Shown here piece after piece: positions 1 to 9,355 of a stretch of 43,657 nt of DNA. The stretch's first letter is position 1, and each line of letters opens with the position of its first letter. Below the pieces are notes generated by a model. That model saw only the letters and a program-made list of their open reading frames with translations. It was not told the origin of the DNA and did not search any database. This DNA comes from Bipolaris cookei (taxonomy: Eukaryota > Ascomycota > Dothideomycetes > Pleosporales > Pleosporaceae): contig NRSV01000100.1 of the NCBI GenBank assembly GCA_002286855.1, positions 34,436 through 78,092 of the forward strand, in the 5' to 3' direction. The translations under genes were made by a program, and so were the position numbers.

Positions 1-710
1 AAATCTTTAAACCAGACGTCGATAAGCACCTTGCCCGCAAAGATAACGAAGGGGGGTAGCCGGCGACCCGAAGCGCCTACGCTTTGGATCACAGTAACCC
101 ACTCACGGTTGCCTGGCTGTATCCGCTTCTTTTTACCATATCCTTCTGATGCTGTTATAACTAACTGTGATAAAATCTTGCCCATCACAAAGCCAGTTTC
201 GTCAAAGTTGTAGATATCGTCGTCTACAATACCCCACTTCTGCTTTGTCGCCTGGACTAAGTCGAACCAGCGCTAGATAGTCGCTGGGTCCTCGCAGGTG
301 GCTCGCTGGTGATCATAGGGACGGCTTCAGCGTGTGCGGAGCTCATGAGTCCTCTTAACAAAGTTGTCAATCCAGTTCTTGCCAACAGGGTTGCTCTCAC
401 GCTCATGTAATAGTTTATCAGCCATTGCTCGAACGTCAGGCTTTGTAGGCGCAAATCCTCGCTCAGAATCCTCAAGGATACGCTTAAGTATAGCCTCCTC
501 TTCTAGCTTATCAAGGCGCTTCGACTTCGGTACGCAGTCGCGTCGGGGGCGTTTCCCAGCGCGTCGATCAGATAGAGTTCTTTGTGGGACGTTGTAGATA
601 GTAGCAGCACGGTTTACACTCTGAACACGTTGCGATAGAACATCAAGAAGAGCAAGTTGAAGATCTGATTCAGTATAGGTAGATTGAGTATTGCGTTGTT
701 GAGACATCAC
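1..710 (-). pseudogene. Fot1/pogo-like DDE transposase, N-terminal part, with stop codons (copy A)
   Basis: Transposase of a cut-and-paste element. From the start at 710 the protein shows a psq-type helix-turn-helix (about residues 12-50, AATIYNVPQRTLSDR) and then a CENP-B/Tc5-type DNA-binding segment (GFAPTKPDVRAMADK to NWIDNFVKR). The frame stops with TGA at 329-327 where copy B has TGG (Trp). It continues in the same frame to a second stop, TAG at 275-273, where copy B has a Gln codon. After that the DETGF and GNREWVT regions follow up to the window edge. The second change fits C to T at CpA, as in RIP. The gene is clearly not functional as it stands. Confidence 0.85.
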
Positions 711-723
711 GCGTTATAGTGTT

Positions 724-771
724 GAAGTCGACGCGCTGGTGAGGCGTTAGCGACTCACTTGTGAACCACGT
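724..771 (-). repeat. Terminal inverted repeat of copy A
   Basis: About 48 bp that align with both terminal repeats of the element at 4984-6797. The shared core includes the motif CACCAGCGCG and an outer TTCA-containing block. It is more diverged than the two ends of copy B are from each other. Confidence 0.7.
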
Positions 772-773
772 TA

Positions 774-2712
774 TTGTAATATTATTACACGCTTTAGGGC
801 TAACATTTCTCACCTAGATCCTTGTCTACTTGCTTTTGCACCCAGTGGGATGCAAGCCAAGAAACCGACAGCTGCTAGTGTCCCTCTCTTTCACAATCGA
901 AGGGAAAATGGGTGGTATAACATTATAAAGAAGGCGGCCTTTGGATTGTATAGGTGCACCTACCTAAGTACAAGTATAATAATAAACAAATCATCCTCTC
1001 TATGTTTAACTCGCTGTCCACATCGTGACTTAAGTCGAAGTTTGGGACATACATTGAAATCTAGCTGACGACACCAGTCTTACTTCGGTCTTGCTATGGG
1101 CATACAAGTCCCAGCAAGGGCATACGCGTCTCAGCAGGGGAACACACATTTCAGCAGCTGCAGCCTTGCCTGCTACTGCTGAGTATATAGCTACGTCGAT
1201 AGCCCAGTAGCTAGTCGAATCAGTCAAGTTTTCATTTAGTATTTTGTACAACTGTAGTTGTTTGACTCAACCACACCCTTTATCGTGTCAACAAGGTTCA
1301 TTGCCTGTTCGGGCCAGTAGTGATCCCAGCGCGCCTCTCCCGCTTATCGTATTCATCTTTTCGTATCCACAATAACAGGTATACATGGTCACAGTGCAGA
1401 AGATTAGTTATCATTCTTTGTCTACCGAAAACATAGGAGAGAAGAGCATATTCGTTATGAAGGAAAAGATTGAATGCATAACATGATTCTAAAAAGTTGC
1501 ATCTCTCCCAGCCCACCCGTCAGCTCAAATTCAATCTCAACCACGTGCCTGTCGCTACCTGTCACCCTCACAAATCAGTGTACCAGTTTAACCAGCATAG
1601 ACGTAAAGCCATCAAGTCATGTGTTTCGTCGTAGATTCTGATAAAGAAGAGCGTATCGTAAGGTTCGTTTCATAATGTGGATGCTGCGTTTGACGTCGTC
1701 GCGTCCGTCTGCACAGTGGTAGAAATCGACATTGTCGTACTAATCGGCAACGATGCTTCTTGCTTAATAGGGCTGTTCGTTGATGGCGCTCTATTTCAGT
1801 GGCATATTAGAAAACTGTTCGTTTTATGATACCCATACGGATCTTAGACGGAAATGTAGACCAAAAGGTTAGCCTGAAGAAAGGAAGAAAAGAAGAAAAT
1901 GAGAAAAAAAAGAGAACCGAATGCTGGATGATCCAGGAATAGTATCCAACACGGTTTGATATAATGTGGCCAGTGTATCGGAGTGGAATTTTTTGGCCAG
2001 TTGTTAGAGGGGTTACATTGCTGTGCTTTAGTAGTGCGAGACACTACTAACAGCGGAAGCAATTCAGCCAGCAAAAAACGAAAAATATTTGAACGGTACA
2101 TTGATAAGAAAAATGCATGGCCCATAACAACACCATGAAAGGAAATGAAAGAGGTCGTGTGCGATATGGGTTTTTGTTCAGGAGCCTTGCAATCTTTTTA
2201 GCACTACCAGCGTACCCTTGATGTCATCATGTAGCATTGGGCAGGCGGAATAGGTGGGGATAGAGAAAAACTTACTTTGTTGCTGCTGCGGCTGCTGCTA
2301 AGCCCCGTTTGCACACCCTAGTCTGCCCTTATGTCTGTATGTTGGATGCCCGTGTTAGATATGTGCAGGTGGCGATATTACGACTGATACATGGTAACTG
2401 GTAGACAAGGATATCCTGATGTCGTGGGTACGGAACAAGGGGCAACTTCTCCTAGTGCAGTATACGAAAAGCATACAAGAAAATACTAGCAGAAGGCCAA
2501 AGAGTTGCAAATCTCCCTGGATATTTCTGAAGAAGGGCCTGGTCGTCGCTCGATCCATGGTTTCATTTGAACATTAGGTTTTGAGACTTCCGGATAATAC
2601 TATAAAACAAGTCCAAATGTGGTTTTGGCCGTATTAAGATATGCCAGGTGATAGATGCATGAAAATGATACATTTTCAAATCCACGAGTTAATGTAGAAA
2701 GCGAAGTTCTAT
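774..2712. other. Intergenic, no supported gene
   Basis: Only short open frames without family resemblance are present on either strand. There is an A/G-rich run near 1880-1915. I see no tRNA fold, no long repeat and no convincing exon. Confidence 0.6.
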
Positions 2713-3913
2713 TCAACCTGGGGTAGTCCCATCCATGTGGTATCCTTGTACTGGAGTCCAAACCTCTGAGGAGATATTTTTAGAGTAGAGAATGCCAGAG
2801 GGTGCGGTTCCGTGAGTCAAAGACATATGAAAGGCGTCATTCCCTTCAGTGAAGGCAGCCTGGTCCTGGTAGTTCATATCCAGAAGTTGCGGATCAATAG
2901 TGCTCTCGAACGTAGCGTTTGAATATACACTGTAAGGCTTTAAAGTGGTTGAAGCAGGTACGTACCCAGACAAATCCGGCTGTGGACTCTCTTGCATATC
3001 TCGGTCCCAATGTTGACTTGGGCTCCCTGATACAGTGACAGGCGTCGCTATCGACACTGTCGGAAGAGAGCATTTGGGCCCATATGACAGTTCTCGCGAG
3101 TGCTGCGGAGCCTGGGTCTGCGGTTTGTGCTCATTCGCTGCATTAACAGTTGGTGTTGCTGAGTCGGGAATTGGTCGAGTATCTCTGAAATAATATGTGA
3201 GATATGTTCAACAATGCCTGAGGCCACTGACCTTTGTGGCGTGCTACTGGCGCCTCGAGAATTTCTGCATCTGTCTCTTTCACCACCAATATGCCTGCAC
3301 TGCATCGTATCAGCCTTGCGCACCCCAGTCTTCTTTATGAGGAAATCAGGCTTTCTACTTTTGCTTTTTGACGCTTACAACTATCGCAAGCCCCGATTTT
3401 TCTCATCTGCTTGTAGGAGATCTTCTCTGATGCGGTCATTTTCTTTCTCCTTTGGCGCTGCACTATGGGCCTGTCTGCAATACTGAAAACAATCTCTTGT
3501 CCAGGAATATTTCTCGAAACAGTTGGAGGCTGTTCCAACAATACTTTGCTTGTAGTACTTCTTCTACCATGGTATCCATCCGTGGTATTCGGAGGTGACA
3601 GTTGAGCAGTTGGCGAATAGGACGGCGAACCGGTTTTTTGGTGTTGACGATCGTGTGATGCCATGTTAGGCATCAAAGTCGTTGGATGCGTTTTAGGTAT
3701 CAAAGCTGCTTCACTAGCTTGCATGTTCCCAAGTTCTTGTTGTAGAAACTCAATGGCAGCCATATGCTTCCTCTCTCGCAGATTCGCACCTTGCGGATAC
3801 CGCCTTTTGAGACTTTCGAGCATGGCATCGGAATATACTGACTGTTTGAACACCATGCCAAACCATGGAGGCTTGTCGTCGCTTGTTGGGTACTCTCGAT
3901 CGATGAGGTCCAT
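2713..3913 (-). CDS. Fungal regulator-like protein with a partial Zn-cluster Cys motif (3 exons)
   Basis: I do not recognise this protein as a named family member. Proposed exons on the minus strand are 3913-3359, 3299-3232 and 3184-2713, with introns of 59 and 47 bp that begin GTAGAA and GTCAGT and end CAG. All phases close and give 364 aa. The N-terminal part (about 1-60) is charged and conserved-looking (MDLIDREYPTSDDKPPWFG, then a KRRYPQG...RKHMAAIEFLQQEL helix). Removing intron 1 joins ACDSCKRQKAK to CRHIGGERDRC, giving a C-x2-C-x6-C-x9-C series. That resembles the first part of a Zn(II)2Cys6 cluster but is incomplete and sits mid-protein. The C-terminal part is Ser/Pro/Gln-rich and low in structure. 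ATG at 3913 is the first Met in the open frame, and an upstream exon is possible. Confidence 0.55.
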
Positions 3914-4904
3914 TACTAGTGCACCACCTAAACTCGCCGTTAGACTCAACGATGGCGGTTACACGTGAGTACCTACTCGATCATACAGGTTACTATTCCA
4001 GACTCCTTCTGACCTCCACACTTCTTGTCAGCATTCAAGCAGTAGTCTGAGACTTATAAGCCTACAATTTTGTGTTCTCTTGTTCACTGGTACAGACAGT
4101 CGTAGTTGGATATATAAACTTACATATCATACAGAAAGGCCGGCCAGCAATGTCTGAAAGACAACTTGAGATTGTAAGGTAGAGTGGCAAGTGAGTAATG
4201 GCCGGTGTGACCGCATAAACAAGGTGACTTCCAGGCATCCGTCAGATGTCCCGAGGAGGATTAGACGGTACACGGAATTCCATTCTGGTCAAGCGGACCT
4301 GAGCTCGTATAGACGGCGTCCGGATCGGGATGAACGAGTGTTCTCTTAGTGGAGACGGTGTCTAGGTTCCATAGCTTGCAACGCTCGTAATTGTAACTGG
4401 TTCAAATAGTGCCACACTATGCGAGACCTACCCACACGCATTTGCAGTATGCTGGAGGACCAACTCGCTTATAAACTGTGGCGTTTTCCATTGGATCTAG
4501 CAGCCTCAGCCTGCTATCGCCTTGGGCATTTTGCCTTGGTGTCGGGCAGCTATGCAGACTTGTGTAATCAGTCTTCGGCGCGGTACAGCATCCCAGTGGT
4601 CCTAGAAGACCATATTGGAGTAGCCTTGTCTCTGTATTACGGTGCGTGGTGATGTTATAGGAATGCTGCCGAGACAACCACGCGTCACCACATTATAAGC
4701 TTCCTCTCACGACTGTAGTCCGGATGTATGCAAGCGTAACACGAGAGGATCGAGTATTCAATGCTGAACAAAAGATCGGGTCGGTAATGTCGAGTAGCGC
4801 GTTCTGTAGTTGGCAACCACCCATGGATACCGCTTACTACCGTGTCCCACCACCTCGCGGACGCGCGGCCTAGCAACCACTACAACTTCAACACCTTTTA
4901 TCTC
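3914..4904. other. Intergenic, no supported gene
   Basis: Short frames only, no recognisable domain. It lies between the regulator-like gene and the transposon nest and probably includes that gene's promoter. Confidence 0.5.
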
Positions 4905-4983
4905 CATCACATAGGTAATACCGAGGCTGCGCTTGCAGCTATTAATGCCCTAGGACCTGGAGAGCCTTTTACGCATACTAATA
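4905..4983 (+). pseudogene. Possible N-terminal relic of another Fot1-type transposase
   Basis: The plus-strand reading NTEAALAAINALGPGEPFTHT resembles the start of many fungal Fot1-type transposases, where a short helix of this form precedes the HTH. It ends exactly at the TA where copy B is inserted. Upstream there is no ATG directly before it. The fragment is short, so the call rests on resemblance only. Confidence 0.35.
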
Positions 4984-5031
4984 ATGTAGTTCATAAACGA
5001 GCGGCTCACCCTCCACCAGCGCGTCAACGTC
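4984..5031 (+). repeat. Left terminal inverted repeat of copy B
   Basis: It pairs with 6750-6797 in inverted orientation, with only a few mismatches over 48 bp. It is preceded by TA. Confidence 0.85.
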
Positions 5032-5047
5032 GACACTACAACGCGTT

Positions 5048-6695
5048 ATGTCTCAACAACGCTCTACTCAAACTTCATATACTGAAGCAAATCTTCAGCT
5101 TGCTCTCCTTTATATCCAATTACAACGTGTTCAGAGCCAAAGACATGCTGCCTCTATCTATAACGTGCCTCAGAATTTTGTCTTACCGACGCACTGGAAG
5201 ACGCCCCCGATGCGACTGCGAAGCGAACTCAAAATGCCTTAATATGTTAGAAGAGGAGGCTATACTTAAGCGTATTCTTGAGGATTCTGAGCGAGGATTT
5301 GCTCCTATAAAGGCCGACGTTCAAGTAATGGCTGATAAACTATTGTATGAGCGGGGGAGCAACCCTGTTGGCAAGAACTGGGTTGATAACTTTGTTAAGA
5401 GAACTCCGGAGCTCCGTACGCGCTGGAGCTGTCTTTATGATTACTAGCGAGCTATTTGCGAGGACCCAGTGGCTATTCAACGCTGGTATGATCTAGTCGA
5501 GGTGACGAAGAAGAAGAAGTAGGGCATTGTGGACGACGGTATCTATACCTTTGATGAAACTGGCTTTATGATGGGCAAGATTTTATCACAGTTAGTTATC
5601 ATAGCCTCAGAGGGTCCTGCAAAGAAGAAGCAGATACAGCCAGGCAACCGTGAGTGGGTTACTATGATCCAAAGCGTAGGCGCTTCGGGTCGCCGGCTAC
5701 CCCCCTTCGTTATCTTTGCGGGCAAGGTGCTTATCGACGTCTGGTTTAAAGATTTACCTACTGACTGAGTCCTTGAAGTCAGTCCCAATGGCTGGACGAA
5801 CAATCAGCTTGCTCTTGCCTGGTTGGAGCACTTTGATACCCATACAAAGAGCTGTACTGTAGGTGGGTATCGACTACTTATTATCGACGGCCACGAGAGC
5901 CATTGCTCGGTCGATTTTCAAGATCTTTGCAAGGAGAAGAATATTATTCTTTTCTGTATACCTGTGCACTCATCTCACCTATTGCAGCCTCTTGATGTCG
6001 CCTGCTTCGCGCCGTTGAAGCGTAAGTATGGCGATGCAGTTTCAGGCTTGGCACGCAATCGCACCAACTATATCAGTAAGGAGACCTTCCTACCAGCCTT
6101 TAAGGCTGCTTTTGAGCAGTCCTTTACAAAGGATAATATTCAAGCTGGCTTTATAGGTACTAGTCTAGTCCCACATGGCCCACAGGCTGTGCTATCAAAG
6201 CTTGATGTGGTAGTGCAGACACCAAGACAATCACCGCGACAGGTAGACGCCTAGGAGGCGCAGACACCACGCAACGCGCGCGAAGTTGAGACTCAAAGTA
6301 CTCTCATTCGACAGAGAGTAAGAAATCGCTGTGGGTCTTCTGCAAGTTCACTTGATGAGAAGGTTACGCAGTTGAGTAAGGGGGCTCAGCAAATGGCACA
6401 TAAGATGGTGCTTATGATGGAGAAAATGAGTCGCCTTCAAGAGGCTATAGATGCAGCAAATAAGCGCAAGAGCCGTAAGCGGCGATACGTACGGATAGAA
6501 GAGACTCTTACTGTTGGTGAGGTACAGGAAGTATTAGCTGAACAGGCAGGTAGCAGTCGTGGTGGTGGTGAGAGTGCGTCGAAGAGGGTGCGAGAAGAGA
6601 AGCGGTGCGGGCGTTGCAAGCAGACTGGACACAACATTCGTACTTGTGCAGTTGAGACGGATGGTTTCAGTAATAGCGGCAATTCTGATAATTAA
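5048..6695 (+). pseudogene. Fot1/pogo-like DDE transposase with zinc knuckle, RIP-type lesions (copy B)
   Basis: Transposase of the element. It starts at ATG 5048 (MSQQRSTQ...). The psq-type HTH is followed by a frameshift near 5170-5185 relative to copy A, then the CENP-B-like DNA-binding part (GFAPIKADVQVMADK...). The catalytic core shows the first Asp in TFDETGF (5550-5570), the second in LLIIDGHESH and the third in QPLDVACFAPLK, typical of the DDE-1 family. The C-terminus has a basic coiled region and a CCHC zinc knuckle, CGRCKQTGHNIRTC (about 6607-6650). In-frame stops are at 5445 (TAG), 5520 (TAG), 5766 (TGA) and 6252 (TAG). Copy A shows CAC CAG where copy B has TAC TAG at 5442-5447, and TGG where copy B has TAG at 5520. 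These are CpA to TpA changes on one or the other strand. Confidence 0.9.
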
Positions 6696-6749
6696 TTTCG
6701 TATACTAAAATAGTTCATAAACTGTGACAAAAGTGTGTGATATCGTCAT

Positions 6750-6797
6750 GACGTTGCTGCGCTGGTGGAGTGTGAGCTGCTCGCTTATGAATTACGT
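6750..6797 (-). repeat. Right terminal inverted repeat of copy B
   Basis: Inverted match to 4984-5031, followed by TA at 6798-6799. Confidence 0.85.
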
Positions 6798-6799
6798 TA

Positions 6800-7073
6800 C
6801 CTCGCAAAGCCAGGACGCAAACTCTCGTAAATCTGGGTCGAGGATATATCGTACGATAGTTTGCTCTTCAGTTGCGGTAAGCTTCTAGCGATTTGGGGGT
6901 GCTTGAGGTCGAAAGGTGATTTTCTTAAGCCGATCTGAAAGCCGCTAATGCGGTACGTTGTAGGTAATAGCAGCGCGTCGTATAGTCTTAAACTGCCCTA
7001 AAGAATATGCCTGAAGAGCAAGAGCAATTCTACTTTCACGCTAAGTTAAAAAGTCTTCACGTAGTGGGGACAT
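6800..7073 (-). pseudogene. N-terminal transposase remnant of a second pogo family
   Basis: Read on the minus strand from an ATG at 7073, the relic gives a psq-type HTH (RRAAITYNVPH followed by RLSDRLKKITFRPQAPP) and then EEQTIVRYILDPDLREFA..LCEV. This is the same arrangement as the N-terminus of the element at 27227-28918. It contains in-frame stops and ends abruptly at the TA where copy B begins. The expected continuation (ADMANKLLEV-like) is not found on the other side of copy B at 4982, so a simple insertion into an intact element does not explain the junction. Confidence 0.65.
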
Positions 7074-7109
7074 TGTACTTTGAAGTTGATGTTCATATTG
7101 CCAAGAAAA

Positions 7110-7142
7110 AGTGGCCGGCTCGATGGTATGGCCGGCTCGATG
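7110..7142 (-). repeat. Two tandem 16-mers at the end of the pogo remnant
   Basis: The segment holds two copies of GGCCGGCTCGATGGTA-like sequence spaced 16 bp apart. It matches in form the paired 16-mers in the terminal repeats of the element at 27143-28990. It marks the 5' end of the remnant element. Confidence 0.65.
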
Positions 7143-7696
7143 GTCAAGTACGTTACTAATAAAGCTATTGTAATAGCTGGATGTATCCAAGAAACATGCC
7201 AACTAACACTATGTGGAAATTTTGAGTTGTATAATGAGAGATTTTCTAGAGCCTTATACTTCTAATCATTCACCAACACTCAGAGAGCGGGCATTGTCTT
7301 CTTGGGCATAGGTGGCTTCAAAGATGTACAGGGATAAATGTCATTGTTGCTTGCCTAGGGCAGGGCCCCTTCTAATACATCGAATCGTTGCTCACAGGCA
7401 ACCTTGTCAAACTCCTGTGCTGCAGAAAGCAATCTATTACCCAAGCCATGGTTTCATGGACGAGTTATCATAGGATAAAAGGATTCCAGTCTCTTCCTTC
7501 CTATGCTAACCCCTCTGTGAACATTGTCCGTACCCGCATGTTCTTATTCATATTGTGATTCCAAGCCGCGACGGCCCCAAGCCTCGAGAATTCCGGTCTG
7601 TCTAGCCCCCGCACAGCAGAGGGCGTTACCTGGACATCATCGTGCTTGCATTGACCTGGTCATACGACTGTCAGAGGTGGTGTGGCTACGACAACT
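7143..7696. other. Intergenic, no supported gene
   Basis: 3' flank of YOP1. No frame with family resemblance is present. Confidence 0.5.
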
Positions 7697-8522
7697 TTAC
7701 GAGGCATGAGCCTTGCCGGCGGAGTCGACCTTGGCGCGGAGGTCGGCCGCAGTGGAGCCACTCTGCGAGAAGTAGCGGGAGAAAACCGGCTGGATGAAAG
7801 AGCGGAAGACCAGCTGGGCACCACTGCGACATGTCAGATTGCATTCCAGTGTCTACTTGAGGTCACTTACGCAGTCTGGGGAAGGGCCATCCAGAGAACA
7901 AGGACAAACTTGAAGGTGTAGTAGAAGGCTGCTCAGAGTCAGTGGCGCGTCATATGAGGCAGTTCGGGATACCTACGGAACCAGTAGCTGGCACTGACGG
8001 CGCTCTCAAAGACGGTCAGGAAAGCGAAGGTTACCCAGTACTGAATAACCGCGTTAGCTGTCTGAATGCTATCACGTGTGTTGTGGGGGGATCCGGTGTC
8101 AAATACCGTGGCGGGATACGTACTGTCAGCCACTGAGTGTCATCGACCTTGCTTGCGGAGAAGAGGGCGTCTAGGGAATAGTAGCTTGGGATGATGAATC
8201 CGGCAACGTTGACAAGGAATTCTCCGGCAATGTTGAAGAAGATGAGAAAGAAGTAGAGTCCGGCAAGACCGAGCACCATATAGGCCTTGGGGACGGAGGT
8301 CTGCTTCTCAAAGTTGTTGAGGGCGGGGTATTTGGACAACTAGAACACCACATCATCAGCACGCGTTGCTTAGAATTTCGAGCGGCATAACTTGTCGTCA
8401 AAGCCGGGCAGCGAGAGAAAGAGGGTATGTTTTGGCAATGTGTCATCCGACTGAACCGAGCGGGGGCTTACCTCCTTGTCGAGCTGTGACAGCTGGGCCT
8501 GGACTCTATCTTGGACAGACAT
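7697..8522 (-). CDS. YOP1: YOP1/REEP-family ER membrane-shaping protein (5 exons)
   Basis: Yop1/REEP5-type reticulon-like protein that bends tubular ER membranes and works with reticulons and Sey1-type GTPases. Exons on the minus strand are 8522-8472, 8339-8124, 8040-7977, 7928-7871 and 7823-7697. All four introns have GT-AG ends and the phases close to 171 aa, the usual length of fungal Yop1. It starts MSVQDRVQAQLSQLDKE, then SKYPALNNFEKQTSVPKAY. Hydrophobic hairpin segments follow: LGLAGLYFFLIFFNIAGEFL, then AGFIIPSYYSLDALFS, and after DDTQWLT the YWVTFAFLTVFESAVSASYW and FKFVLVLWMALPQT stretches. The tail QLVFRSFIQPVFSRYFS is the family hallmark. It is divergently arranged with the RFX-type gene, and they share an 833-bp spacer. 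Confidence 0.95.
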
Positions 8523-9355
8523 GGTGAAGGGTGGTTAGATGTCGAGTGGAATTTCTATACGGAAACTTGTGGTGAGGGAGGTTAGGAATGCAGAGGACAG
8601 GATTGCTCAGTAGGAAGCGGGTTGGAAAGGTGTTCTTTGGAAAGGAAGAGTGGAAACGCGGAGCCGGGACGATTGTGGGATAGAGGCAAGTGGGCTCGTC
8701 ATCGCTAAATACGTCACCGCCTTTCACAAGCCAGCCGAATGGCAGCAGTTTGACCCGCAGCAAATGCATCGAGTACGTGCGCGCAATGCTGCATCGAGGC
8801 CAGACGTGGTGTTTGCAACGTGCATCCTTGGCCAAATGGCATTTCCCTATTTCTGGGCGACGAGATGGTAGTGGTAGTAAGATTGCATAGTGTGTTATGA
8901 CGATGGTCATGTGATGCCGCTGGTCCATGCGCGCCGGCCAGTCCGTTGCCGCAGGTGCGACCAAGTTCAGTCAAAAGCGTAAACATCGAAAAACCCATCC
9001 CACAACAAACCCGTCCGAGGGGAACCGACAGCGCCGACAACGCTTCTTGGAGCTGGATATTCTTTCTGGAGCATCTTCTTCGCGTTTTTGGCATCTTACC
9101 TGACGCATCCGCGTGTCGGCCAGGTCACAGGTCAGACAACAAACAAGCCCAGTAGCATTGAAATACACACGCAGCGCCCGGCCTACACGTCTACGACGTC
9201 TATCTATAGCTTCAACGCGCCCTTTTTGTATCTTTGCCGACTTATCCCTCGCCTTGGGTGCCCATCCGACCGTGTTGTCGTCCCCTTAACGCCGTTGCCG
9301 TCCCATTGTTTTGGTGTAAACACAGAAACCATCAGCCACTACTGGCACCCATATC
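8523..9355. promoter_or_regulatory. Shared divergent promoter region of YOP1 and the RFX-type gene
   Basis: The 833-bp spacer between two start codons that point away from each other. It must contain both promoters and 5' leaders. I cannot identify specific elements with confidence, and open frames here look like chance. Confidence 0.5.

Larger units (their letters stand above)
1..771 (-). mobile_element. Fot1/pogo-like DNA transposon, 5' part (copy A), cut by window edge
   Basis: This is the 5' portion of a Tc1/mariner-superfamily (pogo/Fot1-type) element. It runs on the minus strand and leaves the window at base 1. Its outer end at 771 is followed by TA (772-773), the expected target duplication, and bases 724-771 match the terminal inverted repeat of the copy at 4984-6797. 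Inside lies the N-terminal transposase with the same MSQQR start, then the region with the first catalytic Asp (FDETGF-type motif). The missing end should lie to the left of the window. It is inverted relative to the second copy. Confidence 0.85.
4984..6797 (+). mobile_element. Fot1/pogo-like DNA transposon, complete but inactivated (copy B)
   Basis: A full-length element of about 1.8 kb with imperfect 48-bp terminal inverted repeats (4984-5031 and 6750-6797), flanked on both sides by TA (4982-4983 and 6798-6799). This is the Tc1/mariner target-site signature. It contains a single transposase gene with HTH, DDE catalytic core and C-terminal zinc knuckle. The transposase is broken by one frameshift and four stop codons. 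It sits directly against a remnant of a different pogo family on its right side, so it inserted into older transposon DNA. Confidence 0.9.
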
